Shown here one piece after another: positions 1 to 6,384 of a stretch of 9,387 bases of DNA (within the stretch, counting starts at the first letter, position 1; every line of letters begins with the position of its first letter). Position numbers and translations under genes: made by a program. The notes beneath the pieces are model-generated. The model worked only from the letters and a program-made list of their open reading frames with translations. It had not been told where the DNA came from and did no database searches. Source of the DNA: CAYLOC01 sp964385195 (GTDB taxonomy: Bacteria > Actinomycetota > Actinomycetes > Propionibacteriales > Nocardioidaceae); NCBI GenBank assembly GCA_964385195.1, contig CAYLOC010000134.1, positions 1-9,387 of the forward strand, read 5' to 3'.

Positions 1-12
1 GACCTGGGTGCG

Positions 13-402
13 TCAGCGGACACGAACCTCTACGTCGTGACCGTGGGATCGAGCCAGTCGTGTGTCGCGAGTCAAGAGCGGGCATTGCAGCGACTCGGCG
101 AGCACCACGTATGCGGCGTCGTAGGCGCTGAGATTGTCGCGGAGGGCGAACGCGCGCAGCCGCAACGGGGCGGCGCTGGGCCATCGCTGGAGGGGAAGTG
201 CATCGAAGTCAGCCATGGCATCGCGCGCTCTGGTCGCGGTGAGATGACCACCCAGCGTCAACGCGCGCAGCGCCGAAACCACCTCGAAGTCCAGCAATGT
301 CGGGGCGTGGACGTCTTCGTTCGCCATCTCGGCGCGGACCCTTTCGCTGCCCTCGACGGCGGTCAGTGCATCGACCACCGCCGCGGCGTCAACCACGATC
401 AC
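13..402 (-). CDS. vapC: VapC-type PIN-domain ribonuclease toxin
   Basis: Toxin of a type II toxin-antitoxin pair. PIN-domain proteins of this kind are Mg2+/Mn2+-dependent RNases that cut specific RNAs (often tRNA or rRNA) when the antitoxin is lost. The 129-residue length is typical. The four acidic active-site positions are all visible: D5 in the N-terminal MIVVDAAAVVDAL strand, E40 in LLDFEVVSAL, D95 in SAYDAAYVVLAE, and D113 in LLTRDTRLA, so it looks catalytically intact. The start is GTG at 402-400, overlapping the antitoxin stop as GTGA. This implies translational coupling, with antitoxin made first. The target RNA cannot be predicted from sequence. The PIN-family call is firm; the symbol is the family name only. 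Confidence 0.9.
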   Translation of the reverse strand: MIVVDAAAVVDALTAVEGSERVRAEMANEDVHAPTLLDFEVVSALRALTLGGHLTATRARDAMADFDALPLQRWPSAAPLRLRAFALRDNLSAYDAAYVVLAESLQCPLLTRDTRLARSHGHDVEVRVR

Positions 403-656
403 GGCAGCGGTCGCGAGGCCCGTTCGTCCTCTCGCTCGGCACGCGCGGCGGCGACGACGTCGACAGCGGAGGCAGTGGCCCGCTCGTTGCGGTGAGCAGC
501 CCGGTCCAACACCTCAGCGATCGTGGGACGGCTGACTTCTCGACCAAGGACGTCGAGGAGGTACGCATTGAGCGACTGCCCACGAGCCGCGGCCCGGGCC
601 TTGAGCCCGCGCCGGGTCTCCCCGGGCACGTCTCGGATCTGCAGGAGCGAAGCCAT
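399..656 (-). CDS. vapB: VapB/FitA-like ribbon-helix-helix antitoxin
   Basis: Antitoxin of 85 residues, encoded immediately upstream of the PIN toxin and sharing a GTGA overlap with it. The N-terminal part (about residues 4-45: LLQIRDVPGETRRGLKARAA, then GQSLNAYLLDVL) has the strand-helix-helix pattern of FitA/VapB-type ribbon-helix-helix DNA-binding domains. The Ala/Glu/Arg-rich C-terminal half is the part expected to wrap the toxin active site. The ATG at 656-654 is chosen because a TAGACT hexamer sits exactly 6 nt upstream, as in leaderless actinobacterial genes. A GAGG lies 12 nt upstream, too far for a good ribosome site. The protein complex probably represses its own promoter through the palindrome at 680-692. 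Confidence 0.85.
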   Translation of the reverse strand: MASLLQIRDVPGETRRGLKARAAARGQSLNAYLLDVLGREVSRPTIAEVLDRAAHRNERATASAVDVVAAARAEREDERASRPLP

Positions 657-662
657 ACATAC

Positions 663-668
663 AGTCTA
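663..668 (-). promoter_or_regulatory. Predicted -10 element of vapBC (leaderless)
   Basis: TAGACT on the minus strand, separated by 6 nt from the vapB ATG. This fits the TAnnnT-N6/7-start-codon arrangement of leaderless genes in Actinomycetota. The -35 region would fall at about 686-691, inside the palindrome at 680-692. The call rests on spacing and motif only. Confidence 0.5.
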
Positions 669-679
669 CCTCACGATCA

Positions 680-692
680 ATACGTTATGTAT
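680..692. promoter_or_regulatory. Imperfect palindrome, candidate VapB operator
   Basis: ATACGTTATGTAT is an imperfect inverted repeat (ATAC-N5-GTAT, 10 of 13 positions symmetric) in an AT-rich patch within otherwise very GC-rich DNA. It lies 24-36 nt upstream of the vapB start and covers the expected -35 region. Ribbon-helix-helix antitoxins commonly autoregulate through such sites. Binding is inferred, not shown. Confidence 0.45.
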
Positions 693-742
693 TTATCGCG
701 ACCTTTCTGCCGGGTGCGGTGAAGGCCACTCTCGGGCACCGG

Positions 743-3688
743 CTAGGACTTCTTGGCGGGGGCGCGCTTGCGGGGCTTCTTCTTGGCGGTGCTGGCCGTA
801 CGCCGCTTGGCCCGGCGCTTCGGAGGCTTTGCGTCGGTGACCGCCGCCTGGTCGAGCAACGGTGCCAGGAACTGTCCGGTGTAACTCTCCGGGACCGAGG
901 TGAGGTGCTCCGGCGTACCCTCGGCGACGACTTCCCCACCGTGATTCCCGCCCTCAGGGCCGAGGTCGATCACCCAGTCCGAGGTCTTGATGACGTCGAG
1001 GTTGTGCTCGATCACGATCACGGTGTTCCCGGCCTCCACGAGGCGGGACAGCACGTTCAACAGCTTGCGGATGTCGTCGAAGTGCAGGCCGGTGGTCGGC
1101 TCGTCCAGCACATACACCGTGCTTCCGGTCGAGCGCTTCTGCAGCTCCGACGCCAGCTTCACCCGCTGCGCCTCGCCGCCGGACAGCGTGGGGGCGGGCT
1201 GACCCAGCCGGACATACCCGAGTCCGACGTCGCACAACGTGCGCAGGTGTCGGGTGATCGCGGGGATCGCCTCGAAGAACTCCACTGCCTCCTCGATCGG
1301 CATGTCCAGTACGTCGGCGATCGTCTTGCCCTTGTACCGCACCTCCAGCGTCTCCCGGTTGTACCGTGCCCCGTGGCATACCTCGCACGGCACGTAGACG
1401 TCGGGCAGGAAGTTCATCTCGATCTTGATCGTGCCGTCGCCGGAGCAGGCCTCACACCGGCCGCCCTTGACGTTGAACGAGAACCGGCCGGGCTGGTAGC
1501 CCCGGACCTTCGCCTCCGGCGTTTGGGCGAACAACCGGCGTACGTGGTCGAAGACGCCGGTGTAGGTGGCCGGGTTCGACCGGGGTGTGCGCCCGATCGG
1601 CGACTGGTCGACGTGGATCACCTTGTCGACCTGGTCGGCGCCGGCGATGTTACGGTGCCGCCCCGGTACCTCCCGGGAGTTGTACAGCCGCTTGGCGAGA
1701 GCGGCGTACAGGATCTGGTTCACCAGGGTGGACTTGCCGGAGCCCGACACCCCGGTCACCGTGATGAAGCACCCGAGGGGGAAGCCGACCGTGATGTTCT
1801 TCAGGTTGTTCTCGCTCGCGCCACGGACCGCCACCTCCCGGCCCGGGGTGGGAGGTCGGCGTACGGCGGGCACCGGGATCGACTCCCGCCCGGCGAGGTA
1901 GTTGCCGGTCACCGATCCCGGATGTTCCAGCAGGTCGGCAACCGACCCGGCGACCACGACCTGACCGCCATGCTCGCCGGCGCCGGGCCCGATGTCCACC
2001 ACCCAGTCGGCGGTACGGATCGTGTCCTCGTCGTGCTCCACGACGATCAGGGTGTTGCCGAGGTCCTTCAGCCGTACCAGCGTCTCGATCAGCCGGTGGT
2101 TGTCCCGCTGGTGCAGCCCGATCGACGGCTCGTCGAGCACGTAGAGCACCCCGACCAGGCCGGCGCCGATCTGTGTGGCGAGCCGGATGCGCTGCGCCTC
2201 GCCGCCGGAGAGCGACCCCGCCGGGCGGCTCAGCGTGAGGTAGTGCAGGCCTACGTCGAGCAGGAACCGCAGCCGCTCGTGGATCTCCTTCAACACCCGC
2301 TCGGCGATCTGCTGCTCCCGCGGTCCCATGTCGAGGTCCCCGGAGAGGAACTCCGCCGCCTCGTCGATCGGCATCGCGCAAACGTCGGCGATGCTCTTGT
2401 CGCCGACTGTCACCGCGAGGGAGATGGGCTTGAGCCGGGTGCCGTCGCAGGCCTGGCACGGGACCTCACGCATGTAGCCCTCGAACCGTTCCCGGCTGGT
2501 GTCGGTCTCGGCTTCGCCGTGCCGGCGCTCGATGTAGGAGACGACTCCCTCGAACCGGGCATAGTAGGACCGTTCGCGGCCATACCGGTTGCGGTACCGG
2601 ACGTGCAGCTTGCCGGACCGGCCGCCGAGGACCGCCTTCTTGGCCCGGGCGGGCAGCTTCCGCCAGGGCGTGTCGGTGGAGAAGCCCATCTCGTCGGCGA
2701 GCGCTTCGAGCAACCGGTAGAAGTAGTCCGCAACGTGGTGTGAGGACCACGGCGCGATGGCGCCCTCGGCCAGGGACTTGTCGTCGTCGGGCACCACGAG
2801 GTCGGGGTCGACCACCATCCGGGTGCCGATACCAGAGCACTCGGTGCAGGCCCCGAACGGGGAGTTGAACGAGAACGACCGCGGCTCCAGCTCCTCGAAG
2901 GACAGGTCGTCGTAGAGGCAGGCGAGGTGCTCGGAGAACACGCGCTCCCGGCCCGGGTCGTCATCGGGAAGGTCGACGAAGTCCAGCGTCACCAGCCCTG
3001 CGGACAGCCCCAGTGCGGTCTCCACCGAGTCCGTCAGCCGCCGTTTCGAGGAGGGCTTCACCTTCAGCCGGTCCACCACGACCTCGATGGTGTGCTTCTT
3101 CTGCTTGTCCAGCGTCGGCGGCTCGGTCAGCGGGTGGATCTGGCCGTTCACCCGCACCCGGGAGAAGCCCTGGGTCTGCAGCCGGCGGAACAGCTCGACG
3201 TACTCCCCCTTGCGACCGCGTACGACGGGCGCCAGCACCTGGAACCGGGCACCCTCTTCCAGCTCCAGCACCCGGTCAACGATCTGTTGCGGGGTCTGAC
3301 GCGCGATCGGGCGGCCGCAGACCGGGCAGTGGGGGCGGCCGGCGCGGGCGTAGAGCAGCCGCAGGTAGTCGTAGACCTCCGTGATGGTGCCCACCGTGGA
3401 CCGGGGGTTCCGCGACGTCGACTTCTGGTCGATCGACACCGCCGGGGACAGACCCTCGATGAAGTCGACGTCCGGCTTGTCCATCTGGCCGAGGAACTGA
3501 CGGGCGTACGCCGACAGCGACTCGACGTACCGGCGCTGGCCCTCGGCGAAGATGGTGTCGAACGCCAGGCTGGACTTCCCCGATCCGGACAGGCCGGTGA
3601 ACACGATCAGTGAGTCCCGTGGCAGGTCCAGGGAGACGTCTTTGAGGTTGTGTTCCCGCGCGCCGCGGATGATCAACTGATCGGTCAC
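743..3688 (-). CDS. uvrA: UvrA, excinuclease ABC subunit A
   Basis: DNA-damage recognition ATPase of nucleotide excision repair; it forms UvrA2B complexes that find bulky lesions and load UvrB. The 981-residue protein is full length. It has two ABC modules: Walker A at about 32-39 (GLSGSGKS) and 646-653 (GVSGSGKS, K652), LSGGEAQR signatures around S494 and S836, and Walker B segments YVLDEP ending near D519 and D862. The C-terminal zinc finger is C745-x2-C748-x19-C768-x2-C771, and further C-x2-C pairs occur at 121/124, 281/284 and 411/414. The GTG at 3688 begins VTDQLIIRGAREHNL, where UvrA proteins normally start, so I prefer it to a start 39 nt upstream. Residues 954-981 form a tail with 15 Lys/Arg in 28. 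A LexA box and a -10-like hexamer lie upstream. Confidence 0.97.
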   Translation of the reverse strand: MTDQLIIRGAREHNLKDVSLDLPRDSLIVFTGLSGSGKSSLAFDTIFAEGQRRYVESLSAYARQFLGQMDKPDVDFIEGLSPAVSIDQKSTSRNPRSTVGTITEVYDYLRLLYARAGRPHCPVCGRPIARQTPQQIVDRVLELEEGARFQVLAPVVRGRKGEYVELFRRLQTQGFSRVRVNGQIHPLTEPPTLDKQKKHTIEVVVDRLKVKPSSKRRLTDSVETALGLSAGLVTLDFVDLPDDDPGRERVFSEHLACLYDDLSFEELEPRSFSFNSPFGACTECSGIGTRMVVDPDLVVPDDDKSLAEGAIAPWSSHHVADYFYRLLEALADEMGFSTDTPWRKLPARAKKAVLGGRSGKLHVRYRNRYGRERSYYARFEGVVSYIERRHGEAETDTSRERFEGYMREVPCQACDGTRLKPISLAVTVGDKSIADVCAMPIDEAAEFLSGDLDMGPREQQIAERVLKEIHERLRFLLDVGLHYLTLSRPAGSLSGGEAQRIRLATQIGAGLVGVLYVLDEPSIGLHQRDNHRLIETLVRLKDLGNTLIVVEHDEDTIRTADWVVDIGPGAGEHGGQVVVAGSVADLLEHPGSVTGNYLAGRESIPVPAVRRPPTPGREVAVRGASENNLKNITVGFPLGCFITVTGVSGSGKSTLVNQILYAALAKRLYNSREVPGRHRNIAGADQVDKVIHVDQSPIGRTPRSNPATYTGVFDHVRRLFAQTPEAKVRGYQPGRFSFNVKGGRCEACSGDGTIKIEMNFLPDVYVPCEVCHGARYNRETLEVRYKGKTIADVLDMPIEEAVEFFEAIPAITRHLRTLCDVGLGYVRLGQPAPTLSGGEAQRVKLASELQKRSTGSTVYVLDEPTTGLHFDDIRKLLNVLSRLVEAGNTVIVIEHNLDVIKTSDWVIDLGPEGGNHGGEVVAEGTPEHLTSVPESYTGQFLAPLLDQAAVTDAKPPKRRAKRRTASTAKKKPRKRAPAKKS

Positions 3689-3756
3689 TCTTCGCCCTTC
3701 GCCCAATGCCCAGACCCGGAACCTCACCCATCATGACACGCCCCGAGAACAACCCG

Positions 3757-3762
3757 ACCCTA
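3757..3762 (-). promoter_or_regulatory. Predicted -10 element of uvrA
   Basis: TAGGGT on the minus strand, about 70 nt before the uvrA GTG. A -35 element with 17-18 nt spacing would lie inside the LexA box, so LexA binding would block RNA polymerase. The spacer also contains the 8-bp palindrome CCACGTGG (3763-3770). Assigned by motif and spacing only. Confidence 0.4.
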
Positions 3763-3770
3763 CCACGTGG

Positions 3771-3786
3771 TCGAACGTGCGTTCGA
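3771..3786. promoter_or_regulatory. LexA (SOS) box controlling uvrA
   Basis: TCGAACGTGCGTTCGA matches the actinobacterial SOS box TCGAAC-N4-GTTCGA at all 12 defined positions, and the symmetry extends one base further on each side (3770 and 3787). It lies 83-98 nt upstream of the uvrA start and 8 nt upstream of a -10-like TAGGGT, a good position for repression. uvrA is a classical SOS gene. The site is also about 94 nt upstream of the divergent gene at 3880, so an effect on that gene is possible but less certain. Confidence 0.9.
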
Positions 3787-3866
3787 CACCCGAGGTGGTC
3801 GCGTTCCTCGTTGTGTCGCCGCCGAACGGGCCCGGGTCCGAGTGGTTGGCTGCCCGTCGGAGACTG

Positions 3867-3872
3867 TAGGTT
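3867..3872 (+). promoter_or_regulatory. Predicted -10 element, leaderless start of gene at 3880
   Basis: TAGGTT with 7 nt between it and the ATG at 3880, so transcription would begin at or next to the start codon. No Shine-Dalgarno sequence precedes the ATG. TTGGCT at 3846-3851 is a possible but short-spaced (15 nt) -35 element. Confidence 0.5.
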
Positions 3873-3879
3873 CGACGGC

Positions 3880-4590
3880 ATGACTACCGACGTCGCCGAC
3901 CACCTCGATGCCGTCCGAGCCTCGGCGCAGTCGCTTGAGCACACCCTGGCCGACCTCTCGGATGTGCAGGTGGCGGAGCCCTCGCTGCTGCCCGGCTGGA
4001 CGCGGGGACACGTGTTCACCCATCTCGCCCGCAACGCCGACGCCCTGCGCAACCTGGTCCACTGGGCACGCACCGGCGAGGAGACCCCGATGTATCCGGG
4101 GCGGGAGCAACGCGACGCCGATATCGAGGCCGGAGCGGGGCGGACCGCGGCCGAGCTGCGCGCCGACGTACACGAGACACAGCAGCGGCTGATGGCCGAC
4201 CTGGACGGGCTCACCGACCAGCAGTGGCAGACCCGGATCCGCTGGGGACACAGCGGGAACGAGGCCTCAGCCCGGGTGATCCCGCACCTGCGGCGGGTGG
4301 AAATCGAGGTGCATCACGTCGACCTCGACCTCGACTACACCCTGGCACACTGGCCGGAGGAGTTCGTCGAGCAGATGCTGGCCCAGGTGACCGCGGACTT
4401 CGGCGCCCGGCCCGGCATCCCCGGGTTCGTGCTGATGAGCAACGAGAACGACCTGCGCTGGACGGTCGGTCCCGGCGGACAGCAGATCATGGGCACTCCG
4501 CCGTCCTTGCTCGGGTGGTTGATCGGCCGCACTGACGGCATCGGGCTGCACTCGGAGGAAGCGCTACCAGAACTGGAGGCATGGAAATGA
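3880..4590 (+). CDS. Mycothiol-dependent maleylpyruvate isomerase family protein
   Basis: A 236-residue member of the actinobacterial family that includes mycothiol-dependent maleylpyruvate isomerase and mycothiol S-transferases, with a DinB-like helical bundle that binds a divalent metal. The metal-ligand pattern is visible: LLPGWTRGHVFTHLA supplies H48, and RRVEIEVHHVDLD supplies E141-x3-H145, matching the His/Glu/His triad of the Corynebacterium glutamicum enzyme. The length is close to that family's usual size. The ATG at 3880 is chosen over in-frame upstream codons because the homologous region begins there (DHLDAVRASAQSLEHTLADL) and a TAnnnT hexamer sits 7 nt before it. It overlaps the next gene by ATGA, forming an operon. 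The true substrate is unknown; isomerase activity should not be assumed, since many family members are uncharacterised mycothiol-conjugating enzymes. Confidence 0.85.
   Translation: MTTDVADHLDAVRASAQSLEHTLADLSDVQVAEPSLLPGWTRGHVFTHLARNADALRNLVHWARTGEETPMYPGREQRDADIEAGAGRTAAELRADVHETQQRLMADLDGLTDQQWQTRIRWGHSGNEASARVIPHLRRVEIEVHHVDLDLDYTLAHWPEEFVEQMLAQVTADFGARPGIPGFVLMSNENDLRWTVGPGGQQIMGTPPSLLGWLIGRTDGIGLHSEEALPELEAWK
4575..4579 (+). promoter_or_regulatory. Shine-Dalgarno that decides the start of the MBL gene
   Basis: GGAGG lies 7 nt before the ATG at 4587 but only 1 nt before the ATG at 4581. The downstream ATG is therefore the better start, and it creates an ATGA overlap with the stop of the preceding gene. 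Confidence 0.7.
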
Positions 4591-5237
4591 CGTACGCCGG
4601 CAAGGCCACCCCGGGCACCCCCGCGGTGCGGGAGCTGCCGCAGTTGGTGATCACGAAGGCATCCGTCGGTCCGATGGACAACAACGCCTACCTGCTGCGC
4701 TGCCGTGGGACCGGGGAGCAGGTCCTGGTCGACGCCGCGAACGAGGCCGACACGCTGCTGCAGCTGATCGGCGACGGCGGGCTCGCCAGGGTCGTCACCA
4801 CGCACCAGCACGGGGACCACTGGCAGGCGCTGCACGACGTCGTCGCAGCCACGGGCGCGCAGACGGTGGCCGGGGCCGAGGACGTGGACGGTATCCCGGT
4901 CGCGACCACGACCGCCGTCGGCGACGGGGACACGGTGGCTGTGGGCTCCTGCAGCCTGGAGGTCATCCGCCTCACCGGGCACACACCGGGGTCGATCGCC
5001 CTGCTCTACGACGACCCGGAGGGGACGCCGCACCTGTTCACCGGGGACAGCCTGTTCCCCGGCGGACCCGGGAAAACCACCAGCCCGGAGGCGTTCACGT
5101 CGCTGATGGATGACCTTCAGGCCAAGGTGTTCGGCCGGCTCCCCGACGAGACGTGGGTCTACCCCGGGCACGGCGACGACACCACGCTCGGCGCCGAGCG
5201 CCCGCACCTCGGCGAGTGGCGCTCCCGTGGCTGGTAA
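4587..5237 (+). CDS. MBL-fold metallo-hydrolase, glyoxalase II-like
   Basis: A 216-residue metallo-beta-lactamase-fold hydrolase with the complete binuclear metal site of the glyoxalase II branch: H73-Q-H75-G-D77-H78, H132 in TGHTPGSIALL, bridging D154 in FTGDSLFPGG, and H195 in YPGHGDDTTLG. No signal peptide is present, so it should be cytoplasmic. Glyoxalase II-type enzymes hydrolyse thioesters, and in actinobacteria the thiol would be mycothiol. The gene overlaps the mycothiol-family gene by ATGA and is translationally coupled to it, which suggests the two act in sequence: thiol conjugation or isomerisation, then hydrolysis. That link is inference. The GGAGG at 4575-4579 favours the ATG at 4587 over the one at 4581. 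The family call is firm; the substrate is unknown. Confidence 0.9.
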   Translation: MTYAGKATPGTPAVRELPQLVITKASVGPMDNNAYLLRCRGTGEQVLVDAANEADTLLQLIGDGGLARVVTTHQHGDHWQALHDVVAATGAQTVAGAEDVDGIPVATTTAVGDGDTVAVGSCSLEVIRLTGHTPGSIALLYDDPEGTPHLFTGDSLFPGGPGKTTSPEAFTSLMDDLQAKVFGRLPDETWVYPGHGDDTTLGAERPHLGEWRSRGW

Positions 5238-5266
5238 CCACCGGTTGCCCCTCCCGCGTTCCCCGC

Positions 5267-5338
5267 TGCGTTTGCCTTGTAGACGGGGCAAACGCACCGT
5301 CTACAAGGCAAACCCGCCTCGGCAACGGTGCGTTTGCC
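5267..5338. repeat. Interleaved inverted-repeat cluster beside the gap
   Basis: A repeat unit of about 20 nt (GTTTGCCTTGTAGACGGTGC) occurs in both orientations. It gives three overlapping, mutually exclusive hairpins: TGCGTTTGCC at 5267-5276 with 5287-5296 (10-bp arms, 10-nt loop); GTTTGCCTTGTAGAC at 5270-5284 with 5299-5313 (15 bp, perfect, 14-nt loop); and GGCAAACGCACCGT at 5287-5300 with 5325-5338 (14 bp, perfect, 24-nt loop). The cluster starts 30 nt after the MBL stop, so it could end that transcript, although there is no T-run. It continues degenerately (GCGTTTGCCTCGCCTACC) up to the gap. It may be a dispersed REP-like element; its origin is unknown. Confidence 0.85.
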
Positions 5339-5353
5339 TCGCCTACCCCGCTG

Positions 5354-5453
5354 NNNNNNNNNNNNNNNNNNNNNNNNNNNNNNNNNNNNNNNNNNNNNNN
5401 NNNNNNNNNNNNNNNNNNNNNNNNNNNNNNNNNNNNNNNNNNNNNNNNNNNNN
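5354..5453. other. Assembly gap (100 N)
   Basis: Exactly 100 unknown bases, the conventional scaffold-gap length, so the true size is not known. The flanks share TACCCCGC (5344-5351 and 5454-5461), which fits an assembly break in or near repeats. The right flank is open in the frame of an apparent upstream gene that ends at 5501, so real coding sequence has probably been lost here. Confidence 0.98.
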
Positions 5454-5501
5454 TACCCCGCCGTCGGCCCCGCGTACCGCATCATGGGCAGCGTCGCGTG
5501 A
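5454..5501 (+). CDS. C-terminal fragment of an unidentified gene cut by the gap
   Basis: From the gap edge the frame reads YPAVGPAYRIMGSVA and then stops with TGA at 5499-5501. This TGA overlaps the GTG start of the serine hydrolase (GTGA, 5498-5501), the same overlap geometry seen at the other tightly packed gene joins in this window. I therefore infer that these are the last 15 codons of an upstream operon gene. Fifteen residues are too few to identify a family. By analogy with ykf-type operons it might be another peptide-processing or peptide-uptake gene, but nothing in the sequence shows that. It could also be chance, since a short open stretch is expected in such GC-rich DNA. Confidence 0.35.
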   Translation, partial: YPAVGPAYRIMGSVA

Positions 5502-6346
5502 GTGACCCGGCCGCGCTCCCGGCGTACGTCGAGGGGCTGCCGGCGGCTGGCACGTTCTCGCTCTGGGCAGGCCCGCTGGACGGCCCGGCCGCCGTCACCC
5601 ATGCCGCTGAGGAGACGCACTACGCGGCGAGCACGATGAAGCTGCCGCTGATGGTGGCCGCCTACCGCGCAGCGGAGACGGGGCGGCTCGACCTGGACAC
5701 CCCGGTACCCGTACACAACGAGTTCGCCTCGGCGAAGGACGGCTCACCGTTCACGATGGACGAGACCGAGGACAGCGACCCCGAGCCGTGGCGCCGTACC
5801 GGAACCGACGTCGCACTCCGGTGGCTGGTGAACCGCAGCATCGTCCGCTCCAGTAACCTCGCCACCAACCTCGTCCTGGAGCACGTCGGAGTCACGGCGG
5901 TGCAGCAGGTGCTGGCACGTGCCGGTGTACGCCGGATGGTGGTCGCCCGCGGGATCGAGGACGCCGCGGCCCGCGAGGCCGGGATGGACAACCTCGTCAC
6001 TGCTGCTGACCTCGCCACGCTGTTGCAGCGACTCGCCGCCGGAGACCTCGCGGGCAGCGAGTCAACTCAGGAGATGCTCGCCGTACTGCGGGCACAACAG
6101 CTCCGCGACCGCATCCCGGCGGGTCTTCCCGCCGGAACACCGGTGGCGCACAAGACCGGCTCGGTCGAGGGGGTCGGCCACGATGCAGGCATCGTCTACC
6201 CACCGGACACCTCGCCGTACGTCTTCGTGATGTGCACCTCCGCCGACCTGACCGAGGAGGAACTGTCCGCCCTCATCGCCGGGGGATCCGCCGCGGCCTG
6301 GCAGGACCGGGAGATGCTCGGCCAGACCGGGCCGGTAGCTCGGTGA
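5498..6346 (+). CDS. Serine hydrolase, class A beta-lactamase fold
   Basis: A 282-residue protein of the beta-lactamase/penicillin-binding-protein superfamily with all three catalytic motifs: S45-T-M-K48 (nucleophile and general base, in HYAASTMKLPLM), S118-S-N120 (the SDN-like motif, in VRSSNLATNLVLEHVG), and K219-T-G (in AHKTGSVEGVGHDAGIV). E160 and N165 in the REAGMDNLVTAADLATLL segment sit roughly where the omega-loop Glu/Asn of class A enzymes lie, but the spacing is not canonical. The GTG start at 5498 gives no signal peptide, which is unusual for a beta-lactamase and suggests a cytoplasmic enzyme. A longer N-terminus reaching into the gap cannot be excluded. It lies upstream of the epimerase and NlpC/P60 genes, so a peptidase or esterase acting on cell-wall-derived peptides is more likely than antibiotic resistance. 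The fold is firm; the function is open. Confidence 0.8.
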   Translation: MSDPAALPAYVEGLPAAGTFSLWAGPLDGPAAVTHAAEETHYAASTMKLPLMVAAYRAAETGRLDLDTPVPVHNEFASAKDGSPFTMDETEDSDPEPWRRTGTDVALRWLVNRSIVRSSNLATNLVLEHVGVTAVQQVLARAGVRRMVVARGIEDAAAREAGMDNLVTAADLATLLQRLAAGDLAGSESTQEMLAVLRAQQLRDRIPAGLPAGTPVAHKTGSVEGVGHDAGIVYPPDTSPYVFVMCTSADLTEEELSALIAGGSAAAWQDREMLGQTGPVAR

Positions 6347-6352
6347 CTGTCC

Positions 6353-6374
6353 GGCGCCTTCCGCGAAGCGCGCC
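6353..6374 (+). terminator. Stem-loop after serine hydrolase, possible terminator
   Basis: GGCGCCTTC (6353-6361) pairs with GAAG-c-GCGCC (6365-6374): nine base pairs, one bulged C and a 3-nt loop. It starts 6 nt after the serine hydrolase stop and ends just before the -10 hexamer of the next gene. There is no T-run, but actinobacterial terminators often lack one. It may instead be an incidental GC-rich hairpin. Confidence 0.4.
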
Positions 6375-6378
6375 TCGA

Positions 6379-6384
6379 TAGGCT
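6379..6384 (+). promoter_or_regulatory. Predicted -10 element, leaderless start of epimerase gene
   Basis: TAGGCT followed by 6 nt and then the GTG start codon at 6391. No Shine-Dalgarno sequence precedes the GTG. I see no clear -35 element. This would let the epimerase and NlpC/P60 genes be transcribed independently of the serine hydrolase. Confidence 0.5.

Noticed and set aside
713..742. Terminator hairpin after uvrA (CCGGTGC with GCACCCGG)
   Set aside because: The pairing needs a bulge and a long loop and has no T-run. It is too weak to list as a feature.
719..2743. 674-codon open frame on the plus strand antisense to uvrA
   Set aside because: It lies entirely opposite uvrA, whose identity is certain. 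Long antisense frames are common in very high-GC genes; the translation shows no domain and is rich in Arg/Gly/Pro/Asp/Val of shadow type.
3689..3727. 13-codon upstream extension of uvrA
   Set aside because: The extra residues (MRFRVWALGEGRR) are not part of the UvrA family, and the conserved N-terminus begins at the GTG at 3688.
3706..3879. N-terminal extension of the mycothiol-family gene
   Set aside because: It would run through the uvrA promoter and LexA box and adds 58 low-similarity residues. The ATG at 3880 with a -10 hexamer 7 nt upstream fits better.
4335..5297. 320-codon minus-strand frame opposite the MBL and mycothiol-family genes
   Set aside because: It is a shadow of two well-supported plus-strand genes and has no recognisable domain.
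5267..5338. CRISPR array or attachment site at the repeat cluster
   Set aside because: The repeats are interleaved and inverted, with no regular direct-repeat/spacer spacing. No cas genes, integrase or tRNA gene is nearby.
5153..5497. Open frames running through the N gap (for example a 397-codon version of the serine hydrolase)
   Set aside because: The N run reads as open in every frame and its length is arbitrary, so continuity across it means nothing.
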